The notes: generated by a model not told the origin, from the letters alone. DNA of 64,000 nucleotides from VGNY01 sp964549635 (GCA_964549635.1 CAZJVJ010000003.1:62001-126000), one strand, 5' to 3'. Positions 53,285 through 62,471 are shown, numbered from the stretch's first letter. A program made the numbers and translations.

Positions 53285-54250
53285 ATGTATAACGCAATAA
53301 CTGATATTCCAGGGATAAAGGTTGGACACTATACAGACCGGGAGGCAGCTACAGGCTGTACGGTGATTCTCTGTGAGATGGGTGCTGTGGCTGGAGCCGA
53401 TGTCAGGGGTTCAGCAACAGGAACTAGAGAAACCGAGTTACTACGTCCAATGAACCTGGTGGAAAAGGTTCATGCTATCCTGCTCAGTGGTGGCAGCGCT
53501 TTTGGGCTGAATGCCGCTGGTGGTGTTATGCAGTATCTGGAAGAACGCGGCTTCGGTTATGACACATTTGTAGCTAAGGTGCCCATTGTTCCGGCGGCTA
53601 TTATTTATGATTTAAGTGTCGGTAACCCAAAAGTCAGGCCTGGAATTGAAGAGGGCTACAAGGCTTGTCTGGCTGCCACTGATAATCAAGTGGCTGAAGG
53701 CTGTGTTGGTGCGGGTACCGGTGCCACGGTGGGGAAGGTTTTGGGGATTGAAAGGGCTACCAAGAGCGGACTTGGAACTGCCAGCCTGCGCATAAGTGGT
53801 GACATAATCGTCGCCGCCCTGGTGGTCGTCAACGCTGTGGGAGATGTCATTGACCCTAAAACCGGTGAGTTATTAGCTGGTCCCCGGGATGGGGAAAACA
53901 AAGGTTTTCTGAGGAGTGTCGAACTGCTTACCGGTGGCACTTATAGCTACAGAAGGAACTTATTGCCTGATAACACAACCCTTGGAGTGGTAGCTACCAA
54001 TGCCTGCCTGACTAAGGAGCAGGTGAACAAACTGGCGCAGATGGCTCAGGATGGCATAGCTCGAGCTATTAATCCAAGCCACACCATGCATGATGGTGAT
54101 GTTATCTTTGCCCTCTCTTTGGGTGACAAGGTAAGCGATATGACCATCCTTGGCTCGGTGGCTGCAGAGGTGGTATCAAATGCCATTATCAGGGCGATAC
54201 AGCAAGCAGAGACATTAGCTGGAATACCAGCAGCGAGGGATGTGAAGTGA
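53285..54250 (+). CDS. P1 family peptidase (DmpA/BapA, S58; self-processing aminopeptidase)
   Basis: 321 residues. The fold signatures are ITDIPGIKVGHYTDREAATG, LLSGGSAFGLNAAGG near residue 68, EGCVGAGTGATVGK near residue 145, and TLGVVATNACLTK near residue 232, which includes the residue expected to act as nucleophile after self-cleavage. Characterised relatives remove D-Ala or beta-amino-acid residues, including beta-alanine, from peptides and esters. It is the first gene of the pantothenate operon, so beta-alanine supply is an attractive idea. No signal peptide is seen. It overlaps the next gene by 4 bp. Confidence 0.85.
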   Translation: MYNAITDIPGIKVGHYTDREAATGCTVILCEMGAVAGADVRGSATGTRETELLRPMNLVEKVHAILLSGGSAFGLNAAGGVMQYLEERGFGYDTFVAKVPIVPAAIIYDLSVGNPKVRPGIEEGYKACLAATDNQVAEGCVGAGTGATVGKVLGIERATKSGLGTASLRISGDIIVAALVVVNAVGDVIDPKTGELLAGPRDGENKGFLRSVELLTGGTYSYRRNLLPDNTTLGVVATNACLTKEQVNKLAQMAQDGIARAINPSHTMHDGDVIFALSLGDKVSDMTILGSVAAEVVSNAIIRAIQQAETLAGIPAARDVK

Positions 54251-55116
54251 CGGAAAAGAATATGCCCACGATAGGTTTTATCGGTGCCGGGACAACTGGT
54301 ACAGCCTTGGCTGTCAGGTTAACCCAGTGCGGTTATAAGGTAATCGCTGTGTCTAGCCGGAGCCTAACCTCAGCAGAAAGACTGGCTGCAAGGATAGGCG
54401 GTTGCGAGACCTACGATGCAGCGCAGGCGGTAGCTGACCGGGCTCAATTCGTTTTCATTACCACTCCTGACGACACAATTTCAAAAGTAGCTTCTGAGGT
54501 TCAGTGGCATAGTGGACAAAGGGTGGTTCATTGCAGTGGTGCCCATGCTGTAGATATTCTGGAACAAGCAAAACAAAACGGGGCCGTGGTCGGATGCTTT
54601 CATCCTTTGCAAACTTTCGCCAGCGTTGACCAGGCGATAGAAAATATACCGGGCTCAACCTTCGCCGTTGAAGCCGAAGAACCATTATTGACTGAGCTCA
54701 AAGAGATGGCTTTAAGCCTAGGAGGTGACTGGGTAATGCTCAGAGCTGGTGATAAAGTGCTATATCACACCGCTGCTGTGTTTGCCTGCAACTATTTGGT
54801 AACTTTAGTCAAGTTAGCTACAGACCTGTGGCAAATTTTCGGGGTATCCCCGGTACGGGCAATCAAAGCTTTTATGCCTTTGTTGAGAGGTACTTTGAGC
54901 AACATCGAAAATGTCGGTTTACCCAATTGTCTCACTGGTCCCATAGCCCGTGGAGACCTGGGTACTATAAAGAGACACCTAAAGGCACTGGAAAAAGAAG
55001 CTCCGTCATTGCTCAATATCTACAAACAGCTGGGCTCGCAGACCATACCAATCGCCTTAGCCAAAGGAAAGATAGACTCAAAAAGAGCAGCCGAGTTGCA
55101 AGCTTTATTGAAATAA
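54247..55116 (+). CDS. Rossmann-fold NADP-binding protein with DUF2520 domain
   Basis: 289 residues from a GTG start overlapping the previous stop (GTGA). The N-terminus has a GxGxxG-type nucleotide motif (GFIGAGTTGTALAVRL), followed by VVHCSGAHAVDIL, and GCFHPLQTFAS near residue 117. The C-terminal helical part is DUF2520, as in pyrroline-5-carboxylate reductase-like proteins. In many bacteria such a gene sits with panB, panC and panD, as here, and no panE is present, so it may reduce ketopantoate. This is a hypothesis. Confidence 0.82.
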   Translation: MTEKNMPTIGFIGAGTTGTALAVRLTQCGYKVIAVSSRSLTSAERLAARIGGCETYDAAQAVADRAQFVFITTPDDTISKVASEVQWHSGQRVVHCSGAHAVDILEQAKQNGAVVGCFHPLQTFASVDQAIENIPGSTFAVEAEEPLLTELKEMALSLGGDWVMLRAGDKVLYHTAAVFACNYLVTLVKLATDLWQIFGVSPVRAIKAFMPLLRGTLSNIENVGLPNCLTGPIARGDLGTIKRHLKALEKEAPSLLNIYKQLGSQTIPIALAKGKIDSKRAAELQALLK

Positions 55117-55135
55117 TAACTACTAGGAGATGACC

Positions 55136-55528
55136 ATGAGGACGATGCTCAAAAGCAAAATCCATAGGGCTCGAGTGACGAACTGTAATGTCGACTATGA
55201 GGGTAGCATAACTATTGACAAAGACTTGATGGAAGCTGCCGACCTGTTGCCATATGAAAAAGTGGATGTGCTTAACATAAATAACGGAGCCAGGTTCAAT
55301 ACCTATGTAATAGAGGGCGAGAGAGGCTCAGGAGAGATTTGCCTTAATGGTGCTGCTGCCAGACTCGTGGCTAAGGGGGATATTGTGATTATTCTGTCTT
55401 ATCATGTGGTGCCCGAGAATGAGGCTATTACAGCAACCCCAAGGCTGGTGTATGTGGATTCAAATAATCGAGTTATAGATATAAGGGGGGATAAGTGCTG
55501 GTCAGAGGAACTAATATCGTCACCGTGA
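55136..55528 (+). CDS. panD: Aspartate 1-decarboxylase, pyruvoyl enzyme
   Basis: 130 residues. The self-cleavage site is VDYEGSITIDKD, where cleavage between Gly and Ser creates the pyruvoyl cofactor, and the N-terminal MLKSKIHRARVT is standard. It makes beta-alanine from aspartate. The ATG at 55136 is preceded at a good distance by taggag; an ATG at 55130 lies too close to that site. It is followed by panB after 23 bp. Confidence 0.94.
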   Translation: MRTMLKSKIHRARVTNCNVDYEGSITIDKDLMEAADLLPYEKVDVLNINNGARFNTYVIEGERGSGEICLNGAAARLVAKGDIVIILSYHVVPENEAITATPRLVYVDSNNRVIDIRGDKCWSEELISSP

Positions 55529-55551
55529 AGGGCTCTTAAAGGAGGCAACAT

Positions 55552-56385
55552 ATGCGCGTTACAATTAATCAGATAAAAGAAATGAAGTCTAAAAAAGAGA
55601 AAATAGTCATGCTTACCGCCTATGACTACTCAACAGCTAAACTTGTCGATGAGGCAGGCATACCACTGATTTTAGTCGGTGATAGTCTAGGTATGGTATT
55701 ACTAGGCTATGAATCGACAATTCCAGTAACGATGGATGACATGCTTCATCATACGAAGGCTGTAGTTAGAGGCACTAAACAGGCGCTGGTAATAGGCGAC
55801 ATGCCATTTATGACCTATCATATAAGTATATCAGATGCTTTGCGGAATGCAGCACGGTTTATCCAGGAGGGAGGAGCGCAGGCGGTTAAATTAGAAGGCG
55901 GAGTCACGGTTGCCGAAACGGTAAAGCGTATTGTCGAGTGTGGAATTCCGGTAATGGGACATATTGGACTGACCCCGCAGTCCATCCACCAGCTTGGCGG
56001 TTACAAAGTGCGGGGCAAGACACTGGAGGTTGCCCGGCAATTAGTTAAAGACGCTGAGGCTTTGGAACAATCCGGCGCTTTTGCTGTTGTGCTTGAATTG
56101 GTGCCAGCACCGCTATCCAGGCTGATTACTCAGAAATTGAGTATCCCCACTATAGGTATTGGCGCTGGTCCTGACTGTGATGGCCAAGTGCAGGTTATCT
56201 CTGACCTTTTAGGGCTGTTTTCTGATTTCGTGCCCAGGCATGCCAAGCAGTATGCCAGGCTAGCCGGTTTGATTAGAAACGCCCTGGCTGACTACATCGC
56301 CGAAGTTAAGGCAGGCAAATTCCCCACCACTGAACATAGCTCCACCATGGATGAGAGCTTGCTTGAAGAATTAGCTCGTGTTTAA
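55552..56385 (+). CDS. panB: Ketopantoate hydroxymethyltransferase
   Basis: 277 residues. Motifs are MLTAYDYSTAKLVDEAGI, LVGDSLGMVLLGYEST with the Mg-binding Asp, GHIGLTPQSIHQLGGYK, and the catalytic Glu region VLELVPAPL. It transfers a hydroxymethyl group from methylene-tetrahydrofolate to 2-ketoisovalerate. A clean ribosome site (aaaggagg) precedes the ATG. The C-terminal FPTTEHSSTMDE is family-like. Confidence 0.95.
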   Translation: MRVTINQIKEMKSKKEKIVMLTAYDYSTAKLVDEAGIPLILVGDSLGMVLLGYESTIPVTMDDMLHHTKAVVRGTKQALVIGDMPFMTYHISISDALRNAARFIQEGGAQAVKLEGGVTVAETVKRIVECGIPVMGHIGLTPQSIHQLGGYKVRGKTLEVARQLVKDAEALEQSGAFAVVLELVPAPLSRLITQKLSIPTIGIGAGPDCDGQVQVISDLLGLFSDFVPRHAKQYARLAGLIRNALADYIAEVKAGKFPTTEHSSTMDESLLEELARV

Positions 56386-56389
56386 AAAT

Positions 56390-57223
56390 ATGCAGATAGC
56401 TAAAACAATTGCCGAAATGAAAGCCTTAAGAGCAAAGTGTGTCGGTTCGGTGGGCTTCGTTCCTACCATGGGCTATCTTCATGACGGCCATCTGGCCCTG
56501 GTCAAAAGGGCCCGAAGCGAGAACCCGGTAGTCGTGGCCAGCATCTTCGTTAATCCCACCCAGTTTGGTCCTCATGAGGACTTCAAAAGGTATCCACGTG
56601 ATTTAGAACGCGACTTAGCTCTGTTGGAAAAAGAAAAGACCGACATCCTTTTCGTTCCCTCGGAGAAGGAGATGTATCCTGAAGGCTACAGCACTTGGGT
56701 GGAAGTAGAAAAAGTAACCGAAAGGCTTGAGGGAGCTTGCCGACCAGGGCATTTTAGAGGCGTGGCTACCGTGGTTGCCAAGTTGTTCAACATAGTCGAA
56801 CCTACTCGTGCCTATTTTGGCCAGAAAGATGCCCAGCAAGCGTTGGTCATAAAAAAGATGGTCGCTGACCTTAACATGAACTTGGAAATAATAGTGGTAC
56901 CTACTGTTAGGGAAAGTGATGGATTGGCAATGAGCAGCCGTAACATTTACCTTAACCAGCGAGAGCGTGGAGCAGCCAACGTTTTGTTTAGATCTCTAAG
57001 CCTGGCTCAAAGCCTCTGGGAAAAAGGCGAAAGAAACGCTGAGACCATACGCCAGGAAGTGATTTCTCTTATCAACAAAGAGCCACTGGTCAAGATTGAA
57101 TACGTTAGCATCGCCGATGCTCAGACTCTGGAGGAGCTTACACATATAGATAGACCAACACTGGTTTCACTGGCGGTTAAAATCGGTACAACCAGACTCA
57201 TAGACAATATAGTGTTTGAATAA
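56390..57223 (+). CDS. panC: Pantothenate synthetase
   Basis: 277 residues starting MQIAKTIAEM at 56390, the usual N-terminus. A GTG at 56378 would overlap panB. The ATP-binding HIGH-type motif PTMGYLHDGHLALV, FVNPTQFGPHEDF, YFGQKDAQQ and the KMSKS-like SSRNIYL are all present. It joins pantoate and beta-alanine with ATP. It is the last gene of the operon, converging with the MFS transporter gene 3 bp downstream. Confidence 0.95.
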   Translation: MQIAKTIAEMKALRAKCVGSVGFVPTMGYLHDGHLALVKRARSENPVVVASIFVNPTQFGPHEDFKRYPRDLERDLALLEKEKTDILFVPSEKEMYPEGYSTWVEVEKVTERLEGACRPGHFRGVATVVAKLFNIVEPTRAYFGQKDAQQALVIKKMVADLNMNLEIIVVPTVRESDGLAMSSRNIYLNQRERGAANVLFRSLSLAQSLWEKGERNAETIRQEVISLINKEPLVKIEYVSIADAQTLEELTHIDRPTLVSLAVKIGTTRLIDNIVFE

Positions 57224-57226
57224 GCC

Positions 57227-58471
57227 TCAGACGCCAATCAAAGCCAGCAATCCAAGCATTGCCAGAAAGGCTAGACCAGCTCCGAAATAGAATGGCGCCG
57301 CAGGGCCTATTGCTTGCCATAGCCAACCGGCAATTATGCTAGCTGGCAAAAGCGTGATACCGACAACCCCATGAAAAAGGCCGTAAGCTGTGCCTCGCCT
57401 ATCTTCTGGCACCAAATCAGCAACGAAAGCTCGAGCTACGCCTTCAGCCAAACCATAGTAGACTCCGTACAGGGCGAATAAGAACCATATCTGCCACGAG
57501 ACGGATGCCAGAGCAAAGCCCAAGTAGGTAAAAGCATAAATCAGCCATCCCAGGACGATAATTCGGCTTCTGCCCAGCCTATCAGACAATATACCTGCTG
57601 GCAGTGATGTGGCGGCATAAACCACATTGAACAGAATTAGCATTAAAAGTATATGAACAACACAATTGCCGACATTTTGCGCACGTAAAATAAGGAAAGC
57701 ATCGCTGGAATTACCTAGAGTGAATAGAAACATAATACCGAGAAAAAGGTTGAAGCGAAGGTCAAAGCCCGCTTTAGTGTTCCGAAAACTTTTATCGTAT
57801 GGCTGACATTTGTTTGCATCTGGACAGTTTGGCTCGTTTGAGCCCCTCTTTGCCTCTCGGATAAATAAGAACATAAGCAAAGCTAGTGCTGCCGGAATAA
57901 TCCCGATTAATACTAGCCACTGGTAAGTGATTCGAGACAGTTCCAGAGAGCCTCTTTGCAGTAGAAAGACGACAACAGCAGCAACAATAAGCCCTGCTGC
58001 AGCCCCAGAGGTGTCCATAGCCCGGTGAAATCCGAAGGCTCTACCCCGCTCTTCGGCCGATACGGAATCAGCTACCAAAGCATCCCGCGGTGCCGTACGC
58101 AGACCTTTGCCTAATCTATCTGTAAATCTTACCCCCAGGACCAGCCCCCACGTTGTTGCTATAAGCATGAACGGCTTGGCTAGTGTTGACAGACCGTAGC
58201 CGATAAAGGCCAGTGATTTGCGCTTTTTCAGCTTATCGCTGAGCCACCCGCTGAAAATCCTGAGCATTGAAGCTGTGCTATCAGCCACCCCTTCGATGAA
58301 GCCGATGACAATAGTAGCAGCTCCCAAAATGTTGGCCAGAAATAGAGGAAGCAAGGTAAAAATCATTTCACTACTGATATCGGTAAGAAAGCTCACCAGA
58401 CCTAGGAAAAATATGTTGGGATTAAGCCTGAAGATTTGCTTGCGCTCTGCTTGTGGCATTCGTCTCACCAT
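57227..58471 (-). CDS. Major facilitator superfamily transporter
   Basis: 414 residues, 12 predicted membrane helices. The loop 2-3 signature is present as SGWLSDKLKKRKSLAF, a counterpart ILSDRLGRSRIIV occurs in the second half, and loop 4-5 has DRLGKGLRTAPRDAL. The middle loop, near residues 210-230, holds the Cys-containing NCPDANKC. The pattern resembles bacterial MFS drug or metabolite exporters of the YfcJ/RhmT-like type, but the substrate is unknown. The start codon may be the ATG at 58471 or at 58459. Confidence 0.85.
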   Translation of the reverse strand: MVRRMPQAERKQIFRLNPNIFFLGLVSFLTDISSEMIFTLLPLFLANILGAATIVIGFIEGVADSTASMLRIFSGWLSDKLKKRKSLAFIGYGLSTLAKPFMLIATTWGLVLGVRFTDRLGKGLRTAPRDALVADSVSAEERGRAFGFHRAMDTSGAAAGLIVAAVVVFLLQRGSLELSRITYQWLVLIGIIPAALALLMFLFIREAKRGSNEPNCPDANKCQPYDKSFRNTKAGFDLRFNLFLGIMFLFTLGNSSDAFLILRAQNVGNCVVHILLMLILFNVVYAATSLPAGILSDRLGRSRIIVLGWLIYAFTYLGFALASVSWQIWFLFALYGVYYGLAEGVARAFVADLVPEDRRGTAYGLFHGVVGITLLPASIIAGWLWQAIGPAAPFYFGAGLAFLAMLGLLALIGV

Positions 58472-58874
58472 GAAGTCACAAGTATAACACTTCTCTCAGA
58501 TACCTTGCCAATGGTCGTCTGCAGGTTGATTCACCGCAATCTCTTTCCTTTCTTCCGCAATGGACTGGTTGTTCAATGCCAACCGGGTTATGGATAGATG
58601 CATCGGGGCAATACACCATAATGCTGAATGATGCTGAGGCATGTTAGTTGCACTCACATTACTTTGTTGTTACAATCCAACAGTGAAGGGTCAATCGACG
58701 AGTTAGTAAGGCATGGTAGGGCTGTCTTTCTTTGAAGGTAAGCCTGAACTTGCTCGACTGGCTACAGGCTGTCTGGTAGATTAGGGCAAATGTAGCAGGG
58801 GTTTTCTTTGATCACTTATAATTCATTCCAGCATCCTATCGGCCAATTTTATATAGAGAAGTTTAGGAGTAGAA
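58472..58874. other. Intergenic region between divergent genes
   Basis: 400 bp between the MFS gene (leftward) and the FAD oxidoreductase gene (rightward). A TATAAT occurs at 58817-58822, 52 bp before the ATG at 58875, with no good -35. A ribosome site (taggag) precedes that ATG. I see no hairpin, repeat or conserved small gene. Confidence 0.4.
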
Positions 58875-60218
58875 ATGACTGAAGACTATGAGACCAAAAG
58901 TTTCTGGCTTGCCAGCTCGGGGCAGTATCAGGAAAATCCGCCTCTGGTTGGAGATATGAAATGTGATGTAGCTGTTGTTGGGGGCGGTTTTGCAGGCATT
59001 GCCACTGCGTATTTTTTGAAAAAAGTTGCCCCCTCTCTACATGTGGTGGTGCTGGAAGGTCATGTGATTGGTTATGGTGCTTCAGGCCGTAATGCTGGGT
59101 TTTCCATGACTACATTTGGGCTGATGATGTCGCTGACCAAAGCCATGTTTGGCCCGGAAAAGACACGGCAGTCGCATCGGTACATGGAACGAGCAGTTGA
59201 CCTCGTCGGTGAACTAGTAGCTGAGCATAATTTGGACTGTGAATATGAGCGCACTGGATTTTTGCGCGTGGCAACGACGTCAGCCTATGCAAAGCGCATC
59301 CGCAGAGAAGTGGAACTGGCAAAATCTCTTGGGCTGGAAGGCATAGAGTGGATTGATGCTAAATCTACTCGAGCGAGGGTAAATTCGCCGTTGTTTTTGG
59401 GAGCGTGGTGGGAACCCAGATGCGCACTCTTGAATCCAGCCAAACTGGTGCGCGAGATGAAGCGAGTGGCCATGCAATTCGGTGCCCAAGTCTACGAGCG
59501 CACCCCAGTGACCGAGATCCAGCGGTTTGATAATACCTTTAGGCTCAAGACTCCTAAGGGGTGTGTAACGGCTGAGCGGATTGCTCTCACAACCAACGCT
59601 TATTCCCTTTCTATTCCACAGCTTCGTCGTAAGCAAATGCCGGTGTGGACATATATTGTTTTGACCGAGCCGCTCAATTCTGAGCAACTAGCTCCAATTG
59701 GGTGGACAGGCCGTGAGGGAGTTGAGGATTACCGTAATCTCGTTCACTACTTCCGTTTGACCCCTGATAATCGTCTGCTCATGGGCGGCAGGGACATAAC
59801 TATAACCTTCGGCGATAATATGGAAAGGGATTTTGATGCGCGCATCTTTAATGAACTGGAACAGGATATTGTCACTATATTCCCATCCCTGAGAGGTGTC
59901 AAAATTACTGACCGCTGGGGGGGACCGGTGTCAGTGCCTCTGGACCTGACGCCGGCACTGGGTTATCTTGGTGACCATCGCGCCGTTTATAGTTTGGGCT
60001 GTATGGGGCATGGTGTCTCGCTGATGCATTTGAATGGACAGGTTCTTGCTGATTTGCTTTTGGAAAGAAAGACCGAATGGACTGAGTCTTTCCCTGTGGG
60101 ACGTCAAGTCATACCATGGCCGCCTGAGCCGATTAGATACGTTATTAGCCATGCTATCCTGGCATATCTTCACGCAGAGGACGCATGGGCAGAGCGCAAA
60201 GGTTTAGGCGCCTCTTAA
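58875..60218 (+). CDS. FAD-dependent oxidoreductase (DAO family)
   Basis: 447 residues. The N-terminal dinucleotide fold has VAVVGGGFAGIATAYFLKK followed by VVVLEGHVIGYGASGRNAG, as in DAO-type amine or amino-acid oxidases such as gamma-glutamylputrescine oxidase. The C-terminal half has YSLGCMGHGVSLMHLNGQ for FAD binding. It oxidises a secondary or primary amine or amino acid, giving an imine and H2O2 or reduced acceptor. Electron acceptor and substrate are unknown. It is followed by two genes on the same strand, with a 45-bp gap to the flavoprotein gene. Confidence 0.85.
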   Translation: MTEDYETKSFWLASSGQYQENPPLVGDMKCDVAVVGGGFAGIATAYFLKKVAPSLHVVVLEGHVIGYGASGRNAGFSMTTFGLMMSLTKAMFGPEKTRQSHRYMERAVDLVGELVAEHNLDCEYERTGFLRVATTSAYAKRIRREVELAKSLGLEGIEWIDAKSTRARVNSPLFLGAWWEPRCALLNPAKLVREMKRVAMQFGAQVYERTPVTEIQRFDNTFRLKTPKGCVTAERIALTTNAYSLSIPQLRRKQMPVWTYIVLTEPLNSEQLAPIGWTGREGVEDYRNLVHYFRLTPDNRLLMGGRDITITFGDNMERDFDARIFNELEQDIVTIFPSLRGVKITDRWGGPVSVPLDLTPALGYLGDHRAVYSLGCMGHGVSLMHLNGQVLADLLLERKTEWTESFPVGRQVIPWPPEPIRYVISHAILAYLHAEDAWAERKGLGAS

Positions 60219-60263
60219 AATACCGTACAAGCTGTAGATGTAAGAAAAAGGGGGCTAACACAA

Positions 60264-61163
60264 ATGAAGGTCTTAGGAATTGTAGCTAGCCACAGGCGGC
60301 TGGGAAACACAGAGATACTGGTGAAGGAAGCCTTAATGGGTGCTGAAGAACAGGGGGCTGAAGTGGAGGTCATGCGTTGGACGGATTACCATATACTGCC
60401 ATGTGACGGATTGGCTACATGCCTTTTTGGCGGCACAGGTTGTGCACTAAGAGACAAGGATGACCATAATTATTTACTTGAGAAAATCTATGAGTGCGAT
60501 GGTCTTATTTTCGGTGCCCCATGCTACTTGCTCGAAGTTCCAGCCATTGTTAAGCGGTTCATAGACCGCTTATTTGTACTTATGAGTTCACCACCACCAG
60601 CTACAATGAGGGGAAAACCGGCAGCTATTATTATCCCTTATGCCACCCGGGGATGGACATCCTACGCTTTCCTCCAGCCGAATTTAATGTTGCTTGAGCT
60701 AGGGATGACAGTCATCGATCGGGCACTTATCCATATTCAGGGTATGAGTGAGGCTGCTGCTGACGAGAGAGCTTTAGGCAGGGCACGTAAGATCGGGGTT
60801 GCCGTGGCTCAAGCCATTAAAACTGGTGACATGACATATCGTGGTGAACCTGGGATCTGTCCTGTCTGCCACGACCGCAACGTCCACATCCTCAAAGGTA
60901 ACGAGACTGTGGAATGTGGTCTGTGCGGCATCAGGGGGAGACTTACTATTGAAAATGGCAAAATCAAGGTTCATTTTCCGGAGGAACAGGTTAAGTGGCA
61001 TCGCTTCTCGGTGGAGAACATTTACCGCCATTTCACCTACGAAATCAAGCCGTCTAAGGATTATTTCGTTAAAATGTGGCCCGTGTTGAAAGAAAAGCGG
61101 CGGAGGTACCGAGATTATCTGCATATAGACCGCAAGTCTTTAGTTTCTGAAGGAGAAGGATAG
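60264..61163 (+). CDS. NADPH-dependent FMN reductase-like flavoprotein with C-terminal zinc-ribbon
   Basis: 299 residues. The flavodoxin-like N-terminal domain has GIVASHRRLGNTEILVKEAL for FMN binding, and CDGLIFGAPCYLLEVPAIVKRFIDR, here split at residues 76-100. This is the pattern of iron-sulfur flavoprotein/NAD(P)H:quinone reductase-like proteins. A separate C-terminal part has CPVCHDRN and CGLCGIRGRL, a likely zinc-ribbon or rubredoxin-like knuckle, followed by a hydrophilic tail. Ribosome site: gggggct upstream is weak. It may accept electrons for the oxidoreductase upstream or act independently. Confidence 0.8.
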   Translation: MKVLGIVASHRRLGNTEILVKEALMGAEEQGAEVEVMRWTDYHILPCDGLATCLFGGTGCALRDKDDHNYLLEKIYECDGLIFGAPCYLLEVPAIVKRFIDRLFVLMSSPPPATMRGKPAAIIIPYATRGWTSYAFLQPNLMLLELGMTVIDRALIHIQGMSEAAADERALGRARKIGVAVAQAIKTGDMTYRGEPGICPVCHDRNVHILKGNETVECGLCGIRGRLTIENGKIKVHFPEEQVKWHRFSVENIYRHFTYEIKPSKDYFVKMWPVLKEKRRRYRDYLHIDRKSLVSEGEG

Positions 61164-61167
61164 GACG

Positions 61168-61545
61168 ATGTCAGAAATAATGGCCAAGCTGAGATGGTAT
61201 CCCCTGGGTTCCAGCTCCGGACCGTTTGAACCTATAAGACAGGCTGACCTTGATAATATAGCTAAGAGGTACCGGGTAAATATCGCTTTGGAGGAGATTG
61301 TAGGCAAGAACTACAGAGAGGTTGATGGTGTGGTAAGAGAGGAGACCATGAATTGCACGATTGAGGAGATAACCCAGACCGTAGTCACAGTATCAGCCGA
61401 AGATGAGCAAGCTTTTCGCGAGGCGGTGAGAGAGCTGATCAAGAAGTACGGTGCTCCACGCACTACGTTTGGTACGTGGGGCAGCACCGATAGGGGTAAA
61501 TGGATTGTCGGAGAGTTGAGCGACGAGTATGATGGCTGGTCGTAA
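61168..61545 (+). CDS. Hypothetical protein
   Basis: 125 residues starting after an aggagaagga ribosome site, 4 bp downstream of the flavoprotein gene. No membrane segment, signal peptide or motif is recognised. The C-terminal half is acidic and mixed, with FREAVRELIKKYG and WIVGELSDEYDGWS. It is co-transcribed with the flavoprotein, so it may be a partner of that redox protein. It ends 8 bp before the converging trxB gene. Confidence 0.7.
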   Translation: MSEIMAKLRWYPLGSSSGPFEPIRQADLDNIAKRYRVNIALEEIVGKNYREVDGVVREETMNCTIEEITQTVVTVSAEDEQAFREAVRELIKKYGAPRTTFGTWGSTDRGKWIVGELSDEYDGWS

Positions 61546-61553
61546 TGGGTGAC

Positions 61554-62471
61554 TCATCGTTTTTCGTTGATATATCTGAAGGCAGCTATAGCAGCAGTGG
61601 CACCATCACCGACAGCGCTGGCTATCTGTCGAACTGAGTTCTTGCGGATGTCACCTACGGCAAAAATGCCAGGCGCTGAGGTAGACATAAATTCGTTGGT
61701 TATGATATGTCCTGCCTCATCAAGTTTCACGATGTCAGCAAAGCACTGGCTATTAGGTTCAAGCCCTACGGCGACAAAAACGCCAGCTAGCGAGAGTGTG
61801 GAAATTTCACCTGTTTTGACGTTGCGTAACCTCAGCCCGGTAACTTTTTTATCCCCGGTTATCTCCTCTACCACTGTATTCCATATAAATTTTAGTTTGG
61901 CCTGAGCCAGAGCTTGTTGTTGTAAAACATGCCCGGCGCGAAGCTTGTCTCTCCGGTGTATTATGTATACCCTGCTGGCATGTTGAGCTAACTCCAGCGC
62001 ATCGGTGATAGCTGTATCACCACCGCCCACCACAGCCACATCCAAATCACGGAAAAAAAAGCCATCACAAGTAGCGCAGTAGGAAACACCAAGCCCTAGA
62101 AGCCTATCCTCACCGGGCACGTCTAGTTTACGATGCTTTGAGCCAGCAGCAATGATGACTGCCTGGGCCTTGAAACTACCGTTGGTAGTGACAACGCTGT
62201 AAATGTCCCCAGGTCTTATAGCTTTGACCTCGGCATTCATTGTTTCCAGCCCATATTTTATGGCCTGCTGCTGCATTAGAGCAGCTAGGTCAATGCCAGA
62301 TATACCTTCGGGGAAACCAGGATAGTTTTCTATATGCCGGGCATTCACTATCTGACCACCAAATAGTCCACGTTCCACGAGCAGTGCCTTTAGCCCAGCT
62401 CGAGAGGCATATAAACCAGCAGTCAGCCCAGCTGGGCCACCACCAACTATTATGACTTCATATTTATCCAT
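61554..62471 (-). CDS. trxB: Thioredoxin-disulfide reductase
   Basis: 305 residues, normal length. FAD motif GGGPAGLTAGLYASRAGL at the N-terminus, the redox centre CATCDG near residue 136, the NADPH motif VVGGGDTAITDALEL, and the C-terminal GIFAVGDIRKNSVRQ are all present. It reduces thioredoxin with NADPH, or possibly a ferredoxin-linked variant. The start is an ATG at 62471. An AT-rich -10 (TATAAT, 62495-62490) and four TATGAC sites lie upstream. Confidence 0.94.
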   Translation of the reverse strand: MDKYEVIIVGGGPAGLTAGLYASRAGLKALLVERGLFGGQIVNARHIENYPGFPEGISGIDLAALMQQQAIKYGLETMNAEVKAIRPGDIYSVVTTNGSFKAQAVIIAAGSKHRKLDVPGEDRLLGLGVSYCATCDGFFFRDLDVAVVGGGDTAITDALELAQHASRVYIIHRRDKLRAGHVLQQQALAQAKLKFIWNTVVEEITGDKKVTGLRLRNVKTGEISTLSLAGVFVAVGLEPNSQCFADIVKLDEAGHIITNEFMSTSAPGIFAVGDIRKNSVRQIASAVGDGATAAIAAFRYINEKR

